Source of the DNA: a virus
Virus record (IMG/VR): IMGVR_UViG_3300046007_011774
Span: 1-38,052 of that record
Strand: one strand, 5' to 3'
DNA: 38,052 bases
Part shown: positions 16,098-23,287 of the stretch, piece by piece
Layout of the letters: the number at the start of each line of letters is the position of its first letter
Position numbering within the stretch: position 1 is the first letter of the stretch
Position numbers and translations under genes: made by a program
Notes under the pieces: generated by a model
The model's input: the letters and a program-made list of their open reading frames with translations, nothing else
Database searches by the model: none
What the model was told of the DNA's origin: nothing

Positions 16098-16397
16098 GTG
16101 AAAAAAATAAATAATGTATTACCAAAAGATAAATTTCTTTTCAAAAAGTATCTCGATGAAGTAAATGAATTACGGACTATGCCTTCTTATGCTTTTAAGG
16201 CTGTAGAGCTGTTAAAAAGCCAAGGGTACCTTGTAACCATTCACCAAATAAGAAACTGCAAATCTGGACGTTATGATTATTGGGAGGTTCTTAATGCAAT
16301 AAGAATAGTGTATGGATTTGAGCCAGTTGAAATCCCAAAACCAATTTCGGAGGAATCTATTGCAAAGGCTTTTAATCTTCAAAAACAGGTTGCGTAA
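16098..16397 (+). CDS. First early gene, Cro-position protein, 99 residues
   Basis: The frame starts with GTG at 16098, directly beside the divergent repressor promoter; there is no usable in-frame ATG nearby. The basic, helical product (KKINNVLPKDKFLFKKYLDE...) contains YLVTIHQIRNCKSGRYDYWEVLNAI. This is compatible with a small DNA-binding helical domain (HTH-like spacing), although no family was recognised. As the first gene transcribed away from the repressor it holds the position of a Cro-like regulator. Confidence 0.7.
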   Translation: MKKINNVLPKDKFLFKKYLDEVNELRTMPSYAFKAVELLKSQGYLVTIHQIRNCKSGRYDYWEVLNAIRIVYGFEPVEIPKPISEESIAKAFNLQKQVA

Positions 16398-16627
16398 TGA
16401 ATATCCAGGAGCGTTTACCCAAGAAAATTACCACGATAGTGGCTGCCCTTTGTCTGGGGATGGGGCCGTATGATGTCAGGTGGCTAGTGGTTTCGAAGCA
16501 GATTCAATCTGAGTCTTATGAGGAGATTCCTGTGGAATCTATCGGGAAGTATCTGATGGAAAAAAAAGGCTGGGACCAGCCGTATGTTGAAACATTTTTA
16601 TTTGAAAAGCTATGCCAAAATTTATAG
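16397..16627 (+). CDS. Early protein of unknown function, 76 residues
   Basis: The ATG at 16397 shares a base with the stop of the preceding gene, so the two are coupled. The product MNIQERLPKKITTIVAALCL... has a helical N-terminus and contains WLVVSKQIQSESYEEIPVES. No motif is recognised. Confidence 0.6.
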   Translation: MNIQERLPKKITTIVAALCLGMGPYDVRWLVVSKQIQSESYEEIPVESIGKYLMEKKGWDQPYVETFLFEKLCQNL

Positions 16628-16833
16628 TACGCTACAAAAGGGCGTTTATTAACCACCCGGAAACTATGCTTCTGGAGGTGAATTTTGACACGCCTGAGAT
16701 AAAGGCGGCTTTGTTGACTTTGGTGCAGAGAAAGCACCCAACCGCTAAGCAAATTGAGGAAATAACACTTTACAAAGAACCGGTACGAAATCCGAGAAGG
16801 GCGGTTTACAGATTGCCATCTAACCTTTTATAA
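16612..16833 (+). CDS. Early protein of unknown function, 73 residues
   Basis: It overlaps the preceding gene by 16 bases. The basic product starts MPKFIVRYKRAFINHPETML and looks like a small alpha/beta protein (alternating beta strand and helix, TPEIKAALLTLVQRKHP). No family is recognised; it is presumably an early takeover or accessory gene. Confidence 0.6.
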   Translation: MPKFIVRYKRAFINHPETMLLEVNFDTPEIKAALLTLVQRKHPTAKQIEEITLYKEPVRNPRRAVYRLPSNLL

Positions 16834-16845
16834 TCAAATAATTCT

Positions 16846-17055
16846 ATGAAAAACCAATTGACTTTGGTGCCAGGAATTGGCACCGACAGGGCAGAGTTTG
16901 CCCCAAATCTTGGCAGATGCTGCCACTGTGGTGTGCTGGCTTGCATGCCTGAACCGCACACTATGTATTGCCCTGAACGGTTGGAACCGACAAGGCCGTT
17001 TGTGAGGTATAATATTGATGACAAACCTTTTAATTATCGAAACAATGAAAACTAA
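16846..17055 (+). CDS. Cys-rich small protein, 69 residues
   Basis: The product carries RCCHCGVLACMPEPHTMYC near its centre, with five Cys and one His in a spacing that could bind zinc. Its 3' end overlaps the start of the next gene (17045). It begins 12 bases after the preceding stop in the early operon. Function is unknown. Confidence 0.6.
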   Translation: MKNQLTLVPGIGTDRAEFAPNLGRCCHCGVLACMPEPHTMYCPERLEPTRPFVRYNIDDKPFNYRNNEN

Positions 17056-17392
17056 TCAATTAGAAATTGTGATGTGGGTAAGTGTTACCGTGTTTATGTG
17101 TGTGATTTTGTTTCTGATCGTGAATCAATTTTTAATTCTAAGGAGGGACAGAAAGGACAGATTGAACTGCCTGGCGTTTTTTGTGCTAATGCCTAAGATT
17201 TCGATTTTCATTCTCGGGATTTGGGTGATTACAAAGATCATCTTTAAGGAGGATGGGCAGTGTGGTGATGATACTACCTATTATGATGCAAGAGGCGGAA
17301 AGTGCCCGCATGCTGAGGTGGTGCATGGCAATATCTATTGCAAGCATCCTGATTGTAAATTTTCTGTAATGCCTAAAACTGAGAAAAAATGA
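17045..17392 (+). CDS. Membrane protein with Cys-rich tail, 115 residues
   Basis: I chose the ATG at 17045 (MKTNQLEIVMWVS); an upstream ATG at 17015 lies deeper inside the preceding gene. Two hydrophobic segments at about residues 7-32 and 45-66 are separated by a basic loop (LRRDRKDR). A soluble tail follows with four Cys and three His (GQCGDD, KCPHAEVVHG, YCKHPDCKF), a possible zinc site. Translation is coupled to both neighbours. It could be an early membrane protein such as an exclusion factor; this is conjecture from topology. Confidence 0.6.
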   Translation: MKTNQLEIVMWVSVTVFMCVILFLIVNQFLILRRDRKDRLNCLAFFVLMPKISIFILGIWVITKIIFKEDGQCGDDTTYYDARGGKCPHAEVVHGNIYCKHPDCKFSVMPKTEKK

Positions 17393-17757
17393 TGACTACT
17401 GAAGTACGATATTTTACAATGAAACTGGCCATAAACATTTTACAGAAATGTTTGGCTGGTTCCAGTTTTGGAAAAGTTGGAGATGATTTAAGCGGCAAAC
17501 TCTATTTTATAAACAGGGGATTGGCTAATGTAAAAGCTTTTCAGGATAAAAATGTGCTGAAGGCTTTGATGGATTGCCAGGATACAATTGAAAAACTTGC
17601 TGAAAAACTGGCTGATGGTGACTGGGAACAGCTTTGCCTGGTGATTAACCTGATTGGTGAGGTGACCGCTGGAAATGTGTTGGTAGTGGAGAAGGAGCAG
17701 TATGATGGTTTGGTGGAAAAGCATGAGGAGGAACTTAATAACATTCCGCAGATATGA
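17389..17757 (+). CDS. Early helical protein, 122 residues
   Basis: The start is coupled to the preceding stop by ATGA; a second ATG at 17392 is equally possible. The product is helical, with an acidic C-terminal half (EKEQYDGLVEKHEEELNN), and contains KALMDCQDTIEKLAEKLADG. No motif is recognised. Confidence 0.6.
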   Translation: MMTTEVRYFTMKLAINILQKCLAGSSFGKVGDDLSGKLYFINRGLANVKAFQDKNVLKALMDCQDTIEKLAEKLADGDWEQLCLVINLIGEVTAGNVLVVEKEQYDGLVEKHEEELNNIPQI

Positions 17758-17969
17758 CACAGAATGATCAAATGAAATTATTGAATGCAGGCTATACACT
17801 AATCCGAAGGGATTATGTACGGATGGCGATAAAACAGAAAACCACACACCGTTTTGATTGGCACGATTTGGCGGGTGGATTTGCTACCAAGAAAGCTCTA
17901 AACGATAGAGTATCAGAGTTATTGATAGATAAAAAAATAATTGAAGACACAACAACAGTTACATCATGA
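17754..17969 (+). CDS. Small basic early protein, 71 residues
   Basis: It overlaps its upstream neighbour by four bases and its downstream neighbour by four. The product (MTQNDQMKLLNAGYTLIRRD...) contains FDWHDLAGGFATKKALNDRV and is basic with a short acidic end. It could bind nucleic acid, but no family is recognised. Confidence 0.6.
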   Translation: MTQNDQMKLLNAGYTLIRRDYVRMAIKQKTTHRFDWHDLAGGFATKKALNDRVSELLIDKKIIEDTTTVTS

Positions 17970-18631
17970 AATTTATACCAATCTTATTCTCCACGCCGAT
18001 GGTACAGGCAATTTTGGAGGGAAGGAAAACGATGACCAGGAGAGTGGTTAATTTTCCAGAAGTATGGCCAGATTTATTAGATGATCTCCATTCGAAATTG
18101 GTTGTAAAAGAAAAGGAGGTTTTTGATCTGAAAGGAGAATCTCGCTTTGCTTTAAGAGATCGATTTGGAAAGCCTGGTGATGTGCTGTGGGTAAGGGAAA
18201 GCTGGTACACTGACTGGATTTATAATAGGTTATCGCCTTCTGAGCTGGACGGGGAGTGTAAATTCTACTACCATGCTACTTTGGAAAAAGGATCTGAGGG
18301 GAGGTTAAGGCCATCCATCCATATGCCGAAAGCTGCATGCAGGATTTTTCTGAAGGTGGTGAATGTGAGGGTGGAGCGGTTGCAGGATATTAGTGAGTCG
18401 GATGCAATTGCGGAGGGAATTATTACCAAAACTGAAATTACTGGATTGGTAATGGGCCAAAAAAATGACCATCATAAAAACTATGTAGGGCATAAATCTT
18501 GGGTATTGCCAAAGGATTCATTTAAAGGACTTTGGAAATCAATTAACGGTATAGAAAGCTGGGATGCAAACCCATGGGTTTGGGTGGTGGAATTTGAACG
18601 GATTGAAAAACCTGAAAACTTCCTTTCCTGA
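17966..18631 (+). CDS. ASCH/PUA-like phage protein
   Basis: The 221-residue product shows the pattern of ASCH-type phage proteins: ILFSTPMVQAILEGRKTMTRRV at the start, GDVLWVRESWY in the middle, RPSIHMPKAACRI and VERLQDISESDAIAEGI later, and a C-terminal LWKSINGIESWDANPWVWVVEF. ASCH domains belong to the PUA-like fold and bind RNA or modified nucleotides; the exact role of this common phage subfamily is unknown. It starts by ATGA overlap with the preceding gene in the early operon. Confidence 0.8.
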   Translation: MKFIPILFSTPMVQAILEGRKTMTRRVVNFPEVWPDLLDDLHSKLVVKEKEVFDLKGESRFALRDRFGKPGDVLWVRESWYTDWIYNRLSPSELDGECKFYYHATLEKGSEGRLRPSIHMPKAACRIFLKVVNVRVERLQDISESDAIAEGIITKTEITGLVMGQKNDHHKNYVGHKSWVLPKDSFKGLWKSINGIESWDANPWVWVVEFERIEKPENFLS

Positions 18632-18909
18632 TGAAGCTACCAAAATGCAACCAAATACGCTGCACGCTGAGGCAGAATTGCCAGCGGTTTTCTGTGGATG
18701 GCACGTTTGAGCCCATTATGCCTTTTCTGCCTGATGGGTTGTTTAATAGCCCATCTATTGATGAAAATCCAGAGGCGGAGGCGGCAAAGTCTGAGTTTGA
18801 TGGATTGACTTATACAGGGCCTTTGAATGGCTGCGAAGATTACTGGCCAGTGGTGGCTGGGGTGGAATGGTTTGAAAAAGGATTTACTAAAACACCGGTG
18901 ATAACATAA
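18631..18909 (+). CDS. Cys-containing early protein, 92 residues
   Basis: The N-terminus (MKLPKCNQIRCTLRQNCQRF) has three Cys in a spacing that, with Cys83-region residues, might hold metal. The rest is acidic and Pro-rich. It is coupled to both neighbours (start at the last base of the upstream stop, end at the first base of the primase start). Function is unknown. Confidence 0.6.
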   Translation: MKLPKCNQIRCTLRQNCQRFSVDGTFEPIMPFLPDGLFNSPSIDENPEAEAAKSEFDGLTYTGPLNGCEDYWPVVAGVEWFEKGFTKTPVIT

Positions 18910-21380
18910 TGAAGGAAATCAAATTAAACCCTGAAAATTTGGAGAAATCCTTCTTCCAGCTCCAGATGGAGAGCATTGGGATAGATGCGAGTAATAACTT
19001 TTTTGAGGTGCCTAAGCGGATTGGGTTGAAGCCTAATCCTAACGGTAACTTTTCTGAGTGGGAGGCGATGGAAATAGATGAGGCTGAGGAGGAGATGGAG
19101 CGGAATCTGCTTTTTACAGAGGATGAGTCTGGCAATATGGTAATACCTTATTATGACTTGCATGGCCACCTGAGAACGGAGCACCAGGGAGATAACAAGT
19201 GGCCTAAGCCATTTACCCGGATTCGTTTTAAAATTCCTCGCCTTAATGCTGAAGGTAAGGAAATGAAATATCAAACGGCCTGGAAGGCTGGAAACCAGAT
19301 TTATTTTCCTCCGGAAATTATTTTGAAATTCAGGAAGAAGGAGAAAATTGACCTGCTTGTAATTACGGAGGGAGAGAAGAAGTCTGTTCGCGGTGCAAAA
19401 ATGGGTATCAATGTGGTGGGGATTGCGGGGATCCATAACTTTTACACCAATAACGAAACCAAACGCCTACATGAGGATCTGATCTGGCTGATGGTGGTGT
19501 GCAAGGTGGAAAAGGTTTTGTTTCTTACTGATGCTGACACTCTGACAGTTAAGTTTGAACCGGGCAAGGACCTGAGCAAGCGGCCAAATCTGTTTTACAC
19601 GGCTTGGAAAAATTTCCGTGAGGCGGTGATGGCTGAAATGAGTACCCGAAAGGACCTGCTGGTGAAGGATGTGTATGTGGGTTGCATTTCGAGAACGCAT
19701 GTGGAGGATGGCAAGGGGCTGGATGATTTGCTTTCTCCTAAAATCCAAAAGAGACACAATGCTGTGCTTGAATCTTTGAATCTGCTGATGTTGGATAATC
19801 AGAATTTCAACATCCTGAATATATCTGATGGAAACCACAAGCTCCAAAACTTTTTAGGGGTGCTGAGTGCTGAGAATTTCTACCAGATATATGCTGAAGA
19901 TCTGAAAGACAATGAGTTTGTTTTCAAACGACTGAGCTACAGATGGGTAAAGGGAGAGGGCGATGATGGGAAGCTGATCAGGATTGGCCACCAGGATGTG
20001 AAGGAGTATATGCGAATTGGTTGCGATTATTTCCGACTGGTAAAGGTGCCTAACAAACACAATGAGTTGGAGGAGGAAATAGTGAAATGGAGCAAGGGGG
20101 AGATAACGCAGGACTATGGAAAGTATTTTATGGATGATCTACCTAAATACCTGACATGGTGCAATATGCCTGACAATTCACCACGGTACCAGCGGATTCA
20201 TAATGCCTGTTTCAATCTGTATAATCCGATAATACATAAGCAGGAAAAGGGCAGCATTGAGCATACACTAGGCTTTTTGAAGCATATTTTTGAAGGGGAG
20301 GGAACGGCTGAGAATGACATTGAAGGGGATATTTTTACTGTGGCTCTGGATTACCTTACGCTGATGTGGCAAAACCCTACCCACATTTTGCCGGTGCTTT
20401 GCCTGGTGAGTCCGGAAAATGAAACGGGGAAATCTTCTTTCCTGAAATGGCTGCAGGATATTTATGGATCGAATGCGACCATAATTGACAATGAGCGGTT
20501 TAAGCAGAGTTTCAATTCTCACTATATAACGAAGTACATCATCGGGATTGATGAGGGTTTTCTGGATGTGGAAAAACGGGCGGAAAAAGAAAGGCTGAAA
20601 AAACTGGCTACGGATGATAAGCAGTTTCTGGAGTTTAAAGGGGCGGATGTGAAAACTGTGGATTTTTATGCAAAGCTGATTATCTGCTCAAACGATGCTG
20701 ATAGTTTGATGAAGATTGAAGATGGAGAGGTGAGGTGGTTTGTGGTGCGGGTGAAAACCTTTGCTGACCATGGCATAAAGAATGACCCGGATATGCGGAA
20801 CAAGATGAAAGCGGAGATTCCGGCCTGGCTGGATTTCCTGAGTAACCGAAAGGTTTTTCATGCACGGAAAACGAGAAGCTGGTTTGCGACTGAGCATATT
20901 ATAACTGAGCAGCTGAAATCTATCATCGAAGCTACACGGAACCGGGTAGATAGAGTTGTGGATGGATTGATTGTGGAAATGTTTAACACATACAAATGCT
21001 GGAGTTTCAGGATGGATGTGAAGGCGATTCAGGAAACGATTAAAATGAACGGCCTTTCAAAGTATGCGATTGATGAACTGGAGATAAAGAAGTTTCTGAA
21101 GGACAAAAAGAAAATGTCGCCCAATGCTCCTGGCAGGTTGCGGTATCCGGATGGATTCAATGATGATGGGACAGTGAGTTGGAATAAAAACCGAACGGCA
21201 AGGTTCTTTCATTTCAAAGTAGAAGATTGGCTGAAGGAAGTAGATGAGACCCAGTTTGCCGTGGATGGAGTTGCGGCTGATGTATCTGATGATGGGGCAG
21301 CAAAGACAGCAAGCAATGTTACAAGCCAGCAATTGGCCATACCAACAAAACCTGAAACGAGCGATGACCTGCCTTTTTAA
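18909..21380 (+). CDS. Primase-helicase (TOPRIM plus SF3/D5-type ATPase)
   Basis: The 823-residue product is the only clear replication enzyme. The N-terminal part carries a TOPRIM-like motif, LVITEGEKKSVRGAKMG (about 150-166), and TDADT with GKDL further on (about 206-220). The C-terminal part has a Walker A SPENETGKSS (about 501-510), a Walker B IIGIDEG (about 544-550) and a sensor-like IICSNDAD, the order of SF3/D5 phage helicases (DUF5906-like). It should prime and unwind phage DNA and recruit host polymerase. It ends the early operon and is followed by the TGTAAC array. Confidence 0.88.
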   Translation: MKEIKLNPENLEKSFFQLQMESIGIDASNNFFEVPKRIGLKPNPNGNFSEWEAMEIDEAEEEMERNLLFTEDESGNMVIPYYDLHGHLRTEHQGDNKWPKPFTRIRFKIPRLNAEGKEMKYQTAWKAGNQIYFPPEIILKFRKKEKIDLLVITEGEKKSVRGAKMGINVVGIAGIHNFYTNNETKRLHEDLIWLMVVCKVEKVLFLTDADTLTVKFEPGKDLSKRPNLFYTAWKNFREAVMAEMSTRKDLLVKDVYVGCISRTHVEDGKGLDDLLSPKIQKRHNAVLESLNLLMLDNQNFNILNISDGNHKLQNFLGVLSAENFYQIYAEDLKDNEFVFKRLSYRWVKGEGDDGKLIRIGHQDVKEYMRIGCDYFRLVKVPNKHNELEEEIVKWSKGEITQDYGKYFMDDLPKYLTWCNMPDNSPRYQRIHNACFNLYNPIIHKQEKGSIEHTLGFLKHIFEGEGTAENDIEGDIFTVALDYLTLMWQNPTHILPVLCLVSPENETGKSSFLKWLQDIYGSNATIIDNERFKQSFNSHYITKYIIGIDEGFLDVEKRAEKERLKKLATDDKQFLEFKGADVKTVDFYAKLIICSNDADSLMKIEDGEVRWFVVRVKTFADHGIKNDPDMRNKMKAEIPAWLDFLSNRKVFHARKTRSWFATEHIITEQLKSIIEATRNRVDRVVDGLIVEMFNTYKCWSFRMDVKAIQETIKMNGLSKYAIDELEIKKFLKDKKKMSPNAPGRLRYPDGFNDDGTVSWNKNRTARFFHFKVEDWLKEVDETQFAVDGVAADVSDDGAAKTASNVTSQQLAIPTKPETSDDLPF

Positions 21381-21437
21381 ATACTTACATGGGCGCTCTT
21401 TTTTTAAAGGGGCAAAAATGAGAAAAGCGAAAAAGTG

Positions 21438-21670
21438 TGTAACTTTTGTAACTTCTGTTGTTTTACGTTTTAAGGGTGCTGATAGACAGGAGAATACAGT
21501 TGTTACATTATTTTTTTTAAAAAATAAAAATGTAACAATTGTAACGGAATCCGAGCCGATTTTTAGTTCTGATTTTTCTGATCGGCTTCGAAAAAAATGT
21601 AACAAATTTTGTAACAGGTTTTGTAACAAGATAAACCACTGGTTTTCAATAAGTAAAATCATTTGTTACA
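21438..21670. repeat. Nine-copy TGTAAC array, candidate replication origin
   Basis: TGTAAC occurs at 21438, 21447, 21531, 21540, 21598, 21610 and 21622, and inverted (GTTACA) at 21502 and 21665. Spacing is 9 bases inside two pairs and 12 bases in the triplet. Between them AGCCGAT (21554-21560) and ATCGGCT (21581-21587) form an inverted repeat. The 365-base stretch 21381-21745 otherwise holds no supported gene and has AT-rich parts. Iterons plus dyad plus AT-rich DNA right after the primase gene is the usual look of an origin; a regulator-binding cluster is the alternative. Confidence 0.6.
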
Positions 21671-21745
21671 AAAAGCACACTTTTTTCGGAAATCTTTTAC
21701 GATTTGGGTCCGGATTTTCGGAAAGTTCTAAAACCTTACAAGGCC

Positions 21746-22027
21746 ATGGAGGATAGATTTTATACCAATACGGCCAAAACTGAGGCGTGGATGGTGACGG
21801 ATAAGCAAACCAGGTATGTGAGGTTGATACACAAAAGCCAGGCGACTGGTGAAGAAGACTATTGCCTTTGCACAAAAACCACAAGCCGAGAAGATGAGGC
21901 TTATATTAAAGGTAATGCACAGGTGGGAGATTGGGATACTTTTTTCCACCTGCTGAGCCAGCTGCTGCTGACCATGGATAGGAAGAAGAAGGAGACGGAA
22001 AAATTTTTTAAAGTAGAAATTCAGTGA
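21746..22027 (+). CDS. Small protein of unknown function, 93 residues
   Basis: I chose the ATG at 21746 (MEDRFYTNTAKTEAWMV). An upstream ATG at 21704 would start inside the non-coding array region. The product contains RYVRLIHKSQATGEEDYCLC and a helical, charged end (MDRKKKETEKFFKVEIQ). No motif is recognised. A 20-base hairpin overlaps the stop codon. Confidence 0.6.
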   Translation: MEDRFYTNTAKTEAWMVTDKQTRYVRLIHKSQATGEEDYCLCTKTTSREDEAYIKGNAQVGDWDTFFHLLSQLLLTMDRKKKETEKFFKVEIQ

Positions 22028-22045
22028 GGGACATGGATGTCCCTC
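22026..22045 (+). other. Perfect hairpin at gene end
   Basis: GAGGGACAT-gg-ATGTCCCTC is a 9-base-pair inverted repeat with a two-base centre, overlapping the stop of the gene at 21746. It lacks a T run, so it is more likely an RNA-stability element or a protein site than a terminator. Confidence 0.6.
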
Positions 22046-22082
22046 AGATGGGGTAAGTAATTAAAATTCAAATAAATAGTAT

Positions 22083-22286
22083 ATGGAAAAAATAATAACA
22101 TATTCAATTGATGCAAATGGCTCTACGTTGATCTGTGAAGATTTGGAGGGTGCTATGGATGCAATACGGGGCCAGCTCAATGCTGAGGACCTGGAGGAAG
22201 ATGATCTGAAGGTAATTCTGGTATCTGTGGAAAAAATCCACACTGCAGAATATCTGGCTACACTTGAAGAGTCTGATGATTTTTAA
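22083..22286 (+). CDS. Small acidic protein, 67 residues
   Basis: The product (MEKIITYSIDANGSTLICED...) is strongly acidic (LNAEDLEEDDLKVILV, ATLEESDDF) and probably a small alpha/beta protein. Small acidic phage proteins are often DNA mimics or inhibitors, but nothing specific supports that here. Confidence 0.55.
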   Translation: MEKIITYSIDANGSTLICEDLEGAMDAIRGQLNAEDLEEDDLKVILVSVEKIHTAEYLATLEESDDF

Positions 22287-22297
22287 ATATATATTTT

Positions 22298-22459
22298 ATG
22301 TACAGCATCTACGCATATCCACCACCCAAAAAAAAGGAGGTGATGGAGAAAAAGAAATTCAAATCAGAAAGCAGGGAAGGGGCTTTTGAAATTTCAAAAG
22401 TCTTGCAAATGGAGGGTTATATTAATATTCAGATTTGTGAGATTGGGAGAAAGAGATAA
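22298..22459 (+). CDS. 53-residue basic protein
   Basis: A frame too short for usual cut-offs starts at ATG 22298, 11 bases after the preceding stop, and ends at TAA 22457-22459. It encodes MYSIYAYPPPKKKEVMEKKK followed by a basic helical part ending QICEIGRKR. Close spacing in the same direction suggests co-transcription with 22083-22286. Function is unknown. Confidence 0.5.
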   Translation: MYSIYAYPPPKKKEVMEKKKFKSESREGAFEISKVLQMEGYINIQICEIGRKR

Positions 22460-22505
22460 CAGTTCATAGCTTGATAAAGTGAGCATTAGCATTCCAAATA
22501 ACAAC

Positions 22506-22532
22506 TTGTTTAAAAAACATTGTAGGTAATTT
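22506..22532 (+). promoter_or_regulatory. Possible promoter for 22674
   Basis: TTG (22506-22508), an 18-base spacer and TAATTT (22527-22532) partly match the Bacteroidota consensus. Transcription from it would put the palindrome at 22573-22644 in the leader of the gene at 22674. The match is weak. Confidence 0.25.
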
Positions 22533-22572
22533 CCGATTCGATTCATTGTTTCTTTTTTAGGAACCAAAGCAT

Positions 22573-22644
22573 GGTGCAAGCCCCGTATTGCATTTCAAAT
22601 GAAGCCGCTGCGCTATTAAGTTGAAAGTACAATGGGCTTGCACC
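22573..22644. other. Long imperfect palindrome in leader of 22674
   Basis: GGTGCAAGCCC (22573-22583) pairs with GGGCTTGCACC (22634-22644). Inside it ATTG (22587-22590) pairs with CAAT (22630-22633), and TTCAA (22594-22598) with TTGAA (22621-22625). The element is a three-step hairpin of 72 bases ending 29 bases before the ATG at 22674. It has no T tract. A structured leader RNA, a recombination site or a miniature element remnant are possible. The surrounding 22460-22673 holds no supported gene. Confidence 0.5.
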
Positions 22645-22673
22645 TAAAACCGGTTCATAAAATAAGAAACACT

Positions 22674-22880
22674 ATGAAAAGAATAATCGGAAAATACCTC
22701 ATAAATGTAAGTCAGGCAAACAAGTTGATTGCAACCTTTTACTCTCAGGAAGATTTCAAGAACTGGATTGCTGAAAACAATCTAATGATTTCTAATAAAC
22801 CTTCAACTAATTGCCTACTGGTAATGACTACAAAACCCTTCGATGTTTGCTCTACATACTCCTACCTCATAAAAAAATAA
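22674..22880 (+). CDS. Small protein of unknown function, 68 residues
   Basis: I chose the ATG at 22674 (MKRIIGKYLINVSQANKLIA), preceded by the typical A-rich leader AAATAAGAAACACT. An upstream ATG at 22632 lies within the palindrome. The product contains FYSQEDFKNWIAENNLM and is mildly basic. It is the last gene before the tmRNA candidate. Function is unknown. Confidence 0.5.
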   Translation: MKRIIGKYLINVSQANKLIATFYSQEDFKNWIAENNLMISNKPSTNCLLVMTTKPFDVCSTYSYLIKK

Positions 22881-22935
22881 AAATATTTTTTTTTATCCAC
22901 TAAAATCCGGACCAACAGTTCGTGTTTTTTTATGT

Positions 22936-22968
22936 CCTTTTCTGGCCTTTTACAGCCTTTTACTTTTG
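22936..22968 (+). promoter_or_regulatory. Candidate tmRNA promoter with phased CCTTTT repeats
   Basis: TACTTTTG at 22961-22968 fits the Bacteroidota -7 consensus TAnnTTTG exactly. The -33 region (about 22938-22941) is TTTT, not TTTG. CCTTTT recurs at 22936, 22946 and 22956, spaced exactly 10 bases, i.e. on one face of the helix. A start near 22975 would give an RNA that covers the tmRNA halves. Confidence 0.45.
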
Positions 22969-22974
22969 CTTTTG

Positions 22975-23218
22975 AAATCGCTATTACCAAAGCGGTCACC
23001 TGCCTGGACGTGGGTTCGATTCCCTCCAGCTCCACAACGTCTGTACGAGGCGGCCCAGAAATGGGCAAACAATATGGGGCTGACTGGTTTTGACAGCGGG
23101 AAGAGAAGCTAAGGAAGATTTCAAAAGCCACAACCGGCAAACAAATCAATGTAAACTTTGCCGCTAGCAGGAAGCTGGCCGCATAGTTGGAAGCCCTGGA
23201 GAAATTCAGGGCTTTTTT
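22975..23218 (+). ncRNA. ssrA: Circularly permuted (two-piece type) tmRNA candidate
   Basis: tmRNA frees stalled ribosomes by acting as tRNA and mRNA. Here the 3' half comes first: GGAC (23006-23009), T stem-loop GTGGG-TTCGATT-CCCTC (23010-23026, one T-T mismatch), acceptor strand CAGCTCC and A (23027-23034). After a 41-base spacer with a GCCCA-gaaa-TGGGC hairpin, the 5' half begins: GGGGCTG (23076-23082), then GACTGGTTTTGACA, the typical D-loop region. GGGGCTG pairs with CAGCTCC at all seven positions (one G-U), as in E. coli tmRNA. A P2 helix joins 23095-23100 with 22999-23005 (six pairs, one bulge). A tag frame ends ...NFAASRKLAA-stop (TAG 23184-23186); the resume codon is not certain. A P5-like hairpin GCTAGC-aggaa-GCTGGC spans part of the tag. 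CCA is not encoded. A terminator closes the gene. An attP holding only a tmRNA 3' end would not include the 5' half. Confidence 0.8.
23192..23218 (+). terminator. Terminator after tmRNA candidate
   Basis: AGCCCTG (23192-23198), loop GAGAAATT, CAGGGCT (23207-23213) and a T run. It lies six bases after the tag stop and defines the 3' end of the tmRNA precursor, so the RNA has little room for the extra pseudoknots of one-piece tmRNAs. Confidence 0.85.
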
Positions 23219-23287
23219 ATGTCCTTTTATTCAGGTTGTTAGTGTATCACATTTGAGTTCACTTATAAAAAGTAATTCAAAAACGCT

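Noticed and set aside
21244-21756. 170-codon plus-strand frame over primase 3' end and the TGTAAC array
   Set aside because: Its first part is out of frame with the primase, its product is low-complexity (CNKFCNRFCNK arises from the repeats), and it overlaps the better-supported gene at 21746.
22995-23035. attP at a tmRNA 3' end (integration into ssrA)
   Set aside because: Many elements integrate in ssrA, but int is 8 kb away and an attP would not be followed by the matching 5' half, tag, P5 hairpin and terminator of a tmRNA. It remains possible that the T arm also serves as a recombination target.
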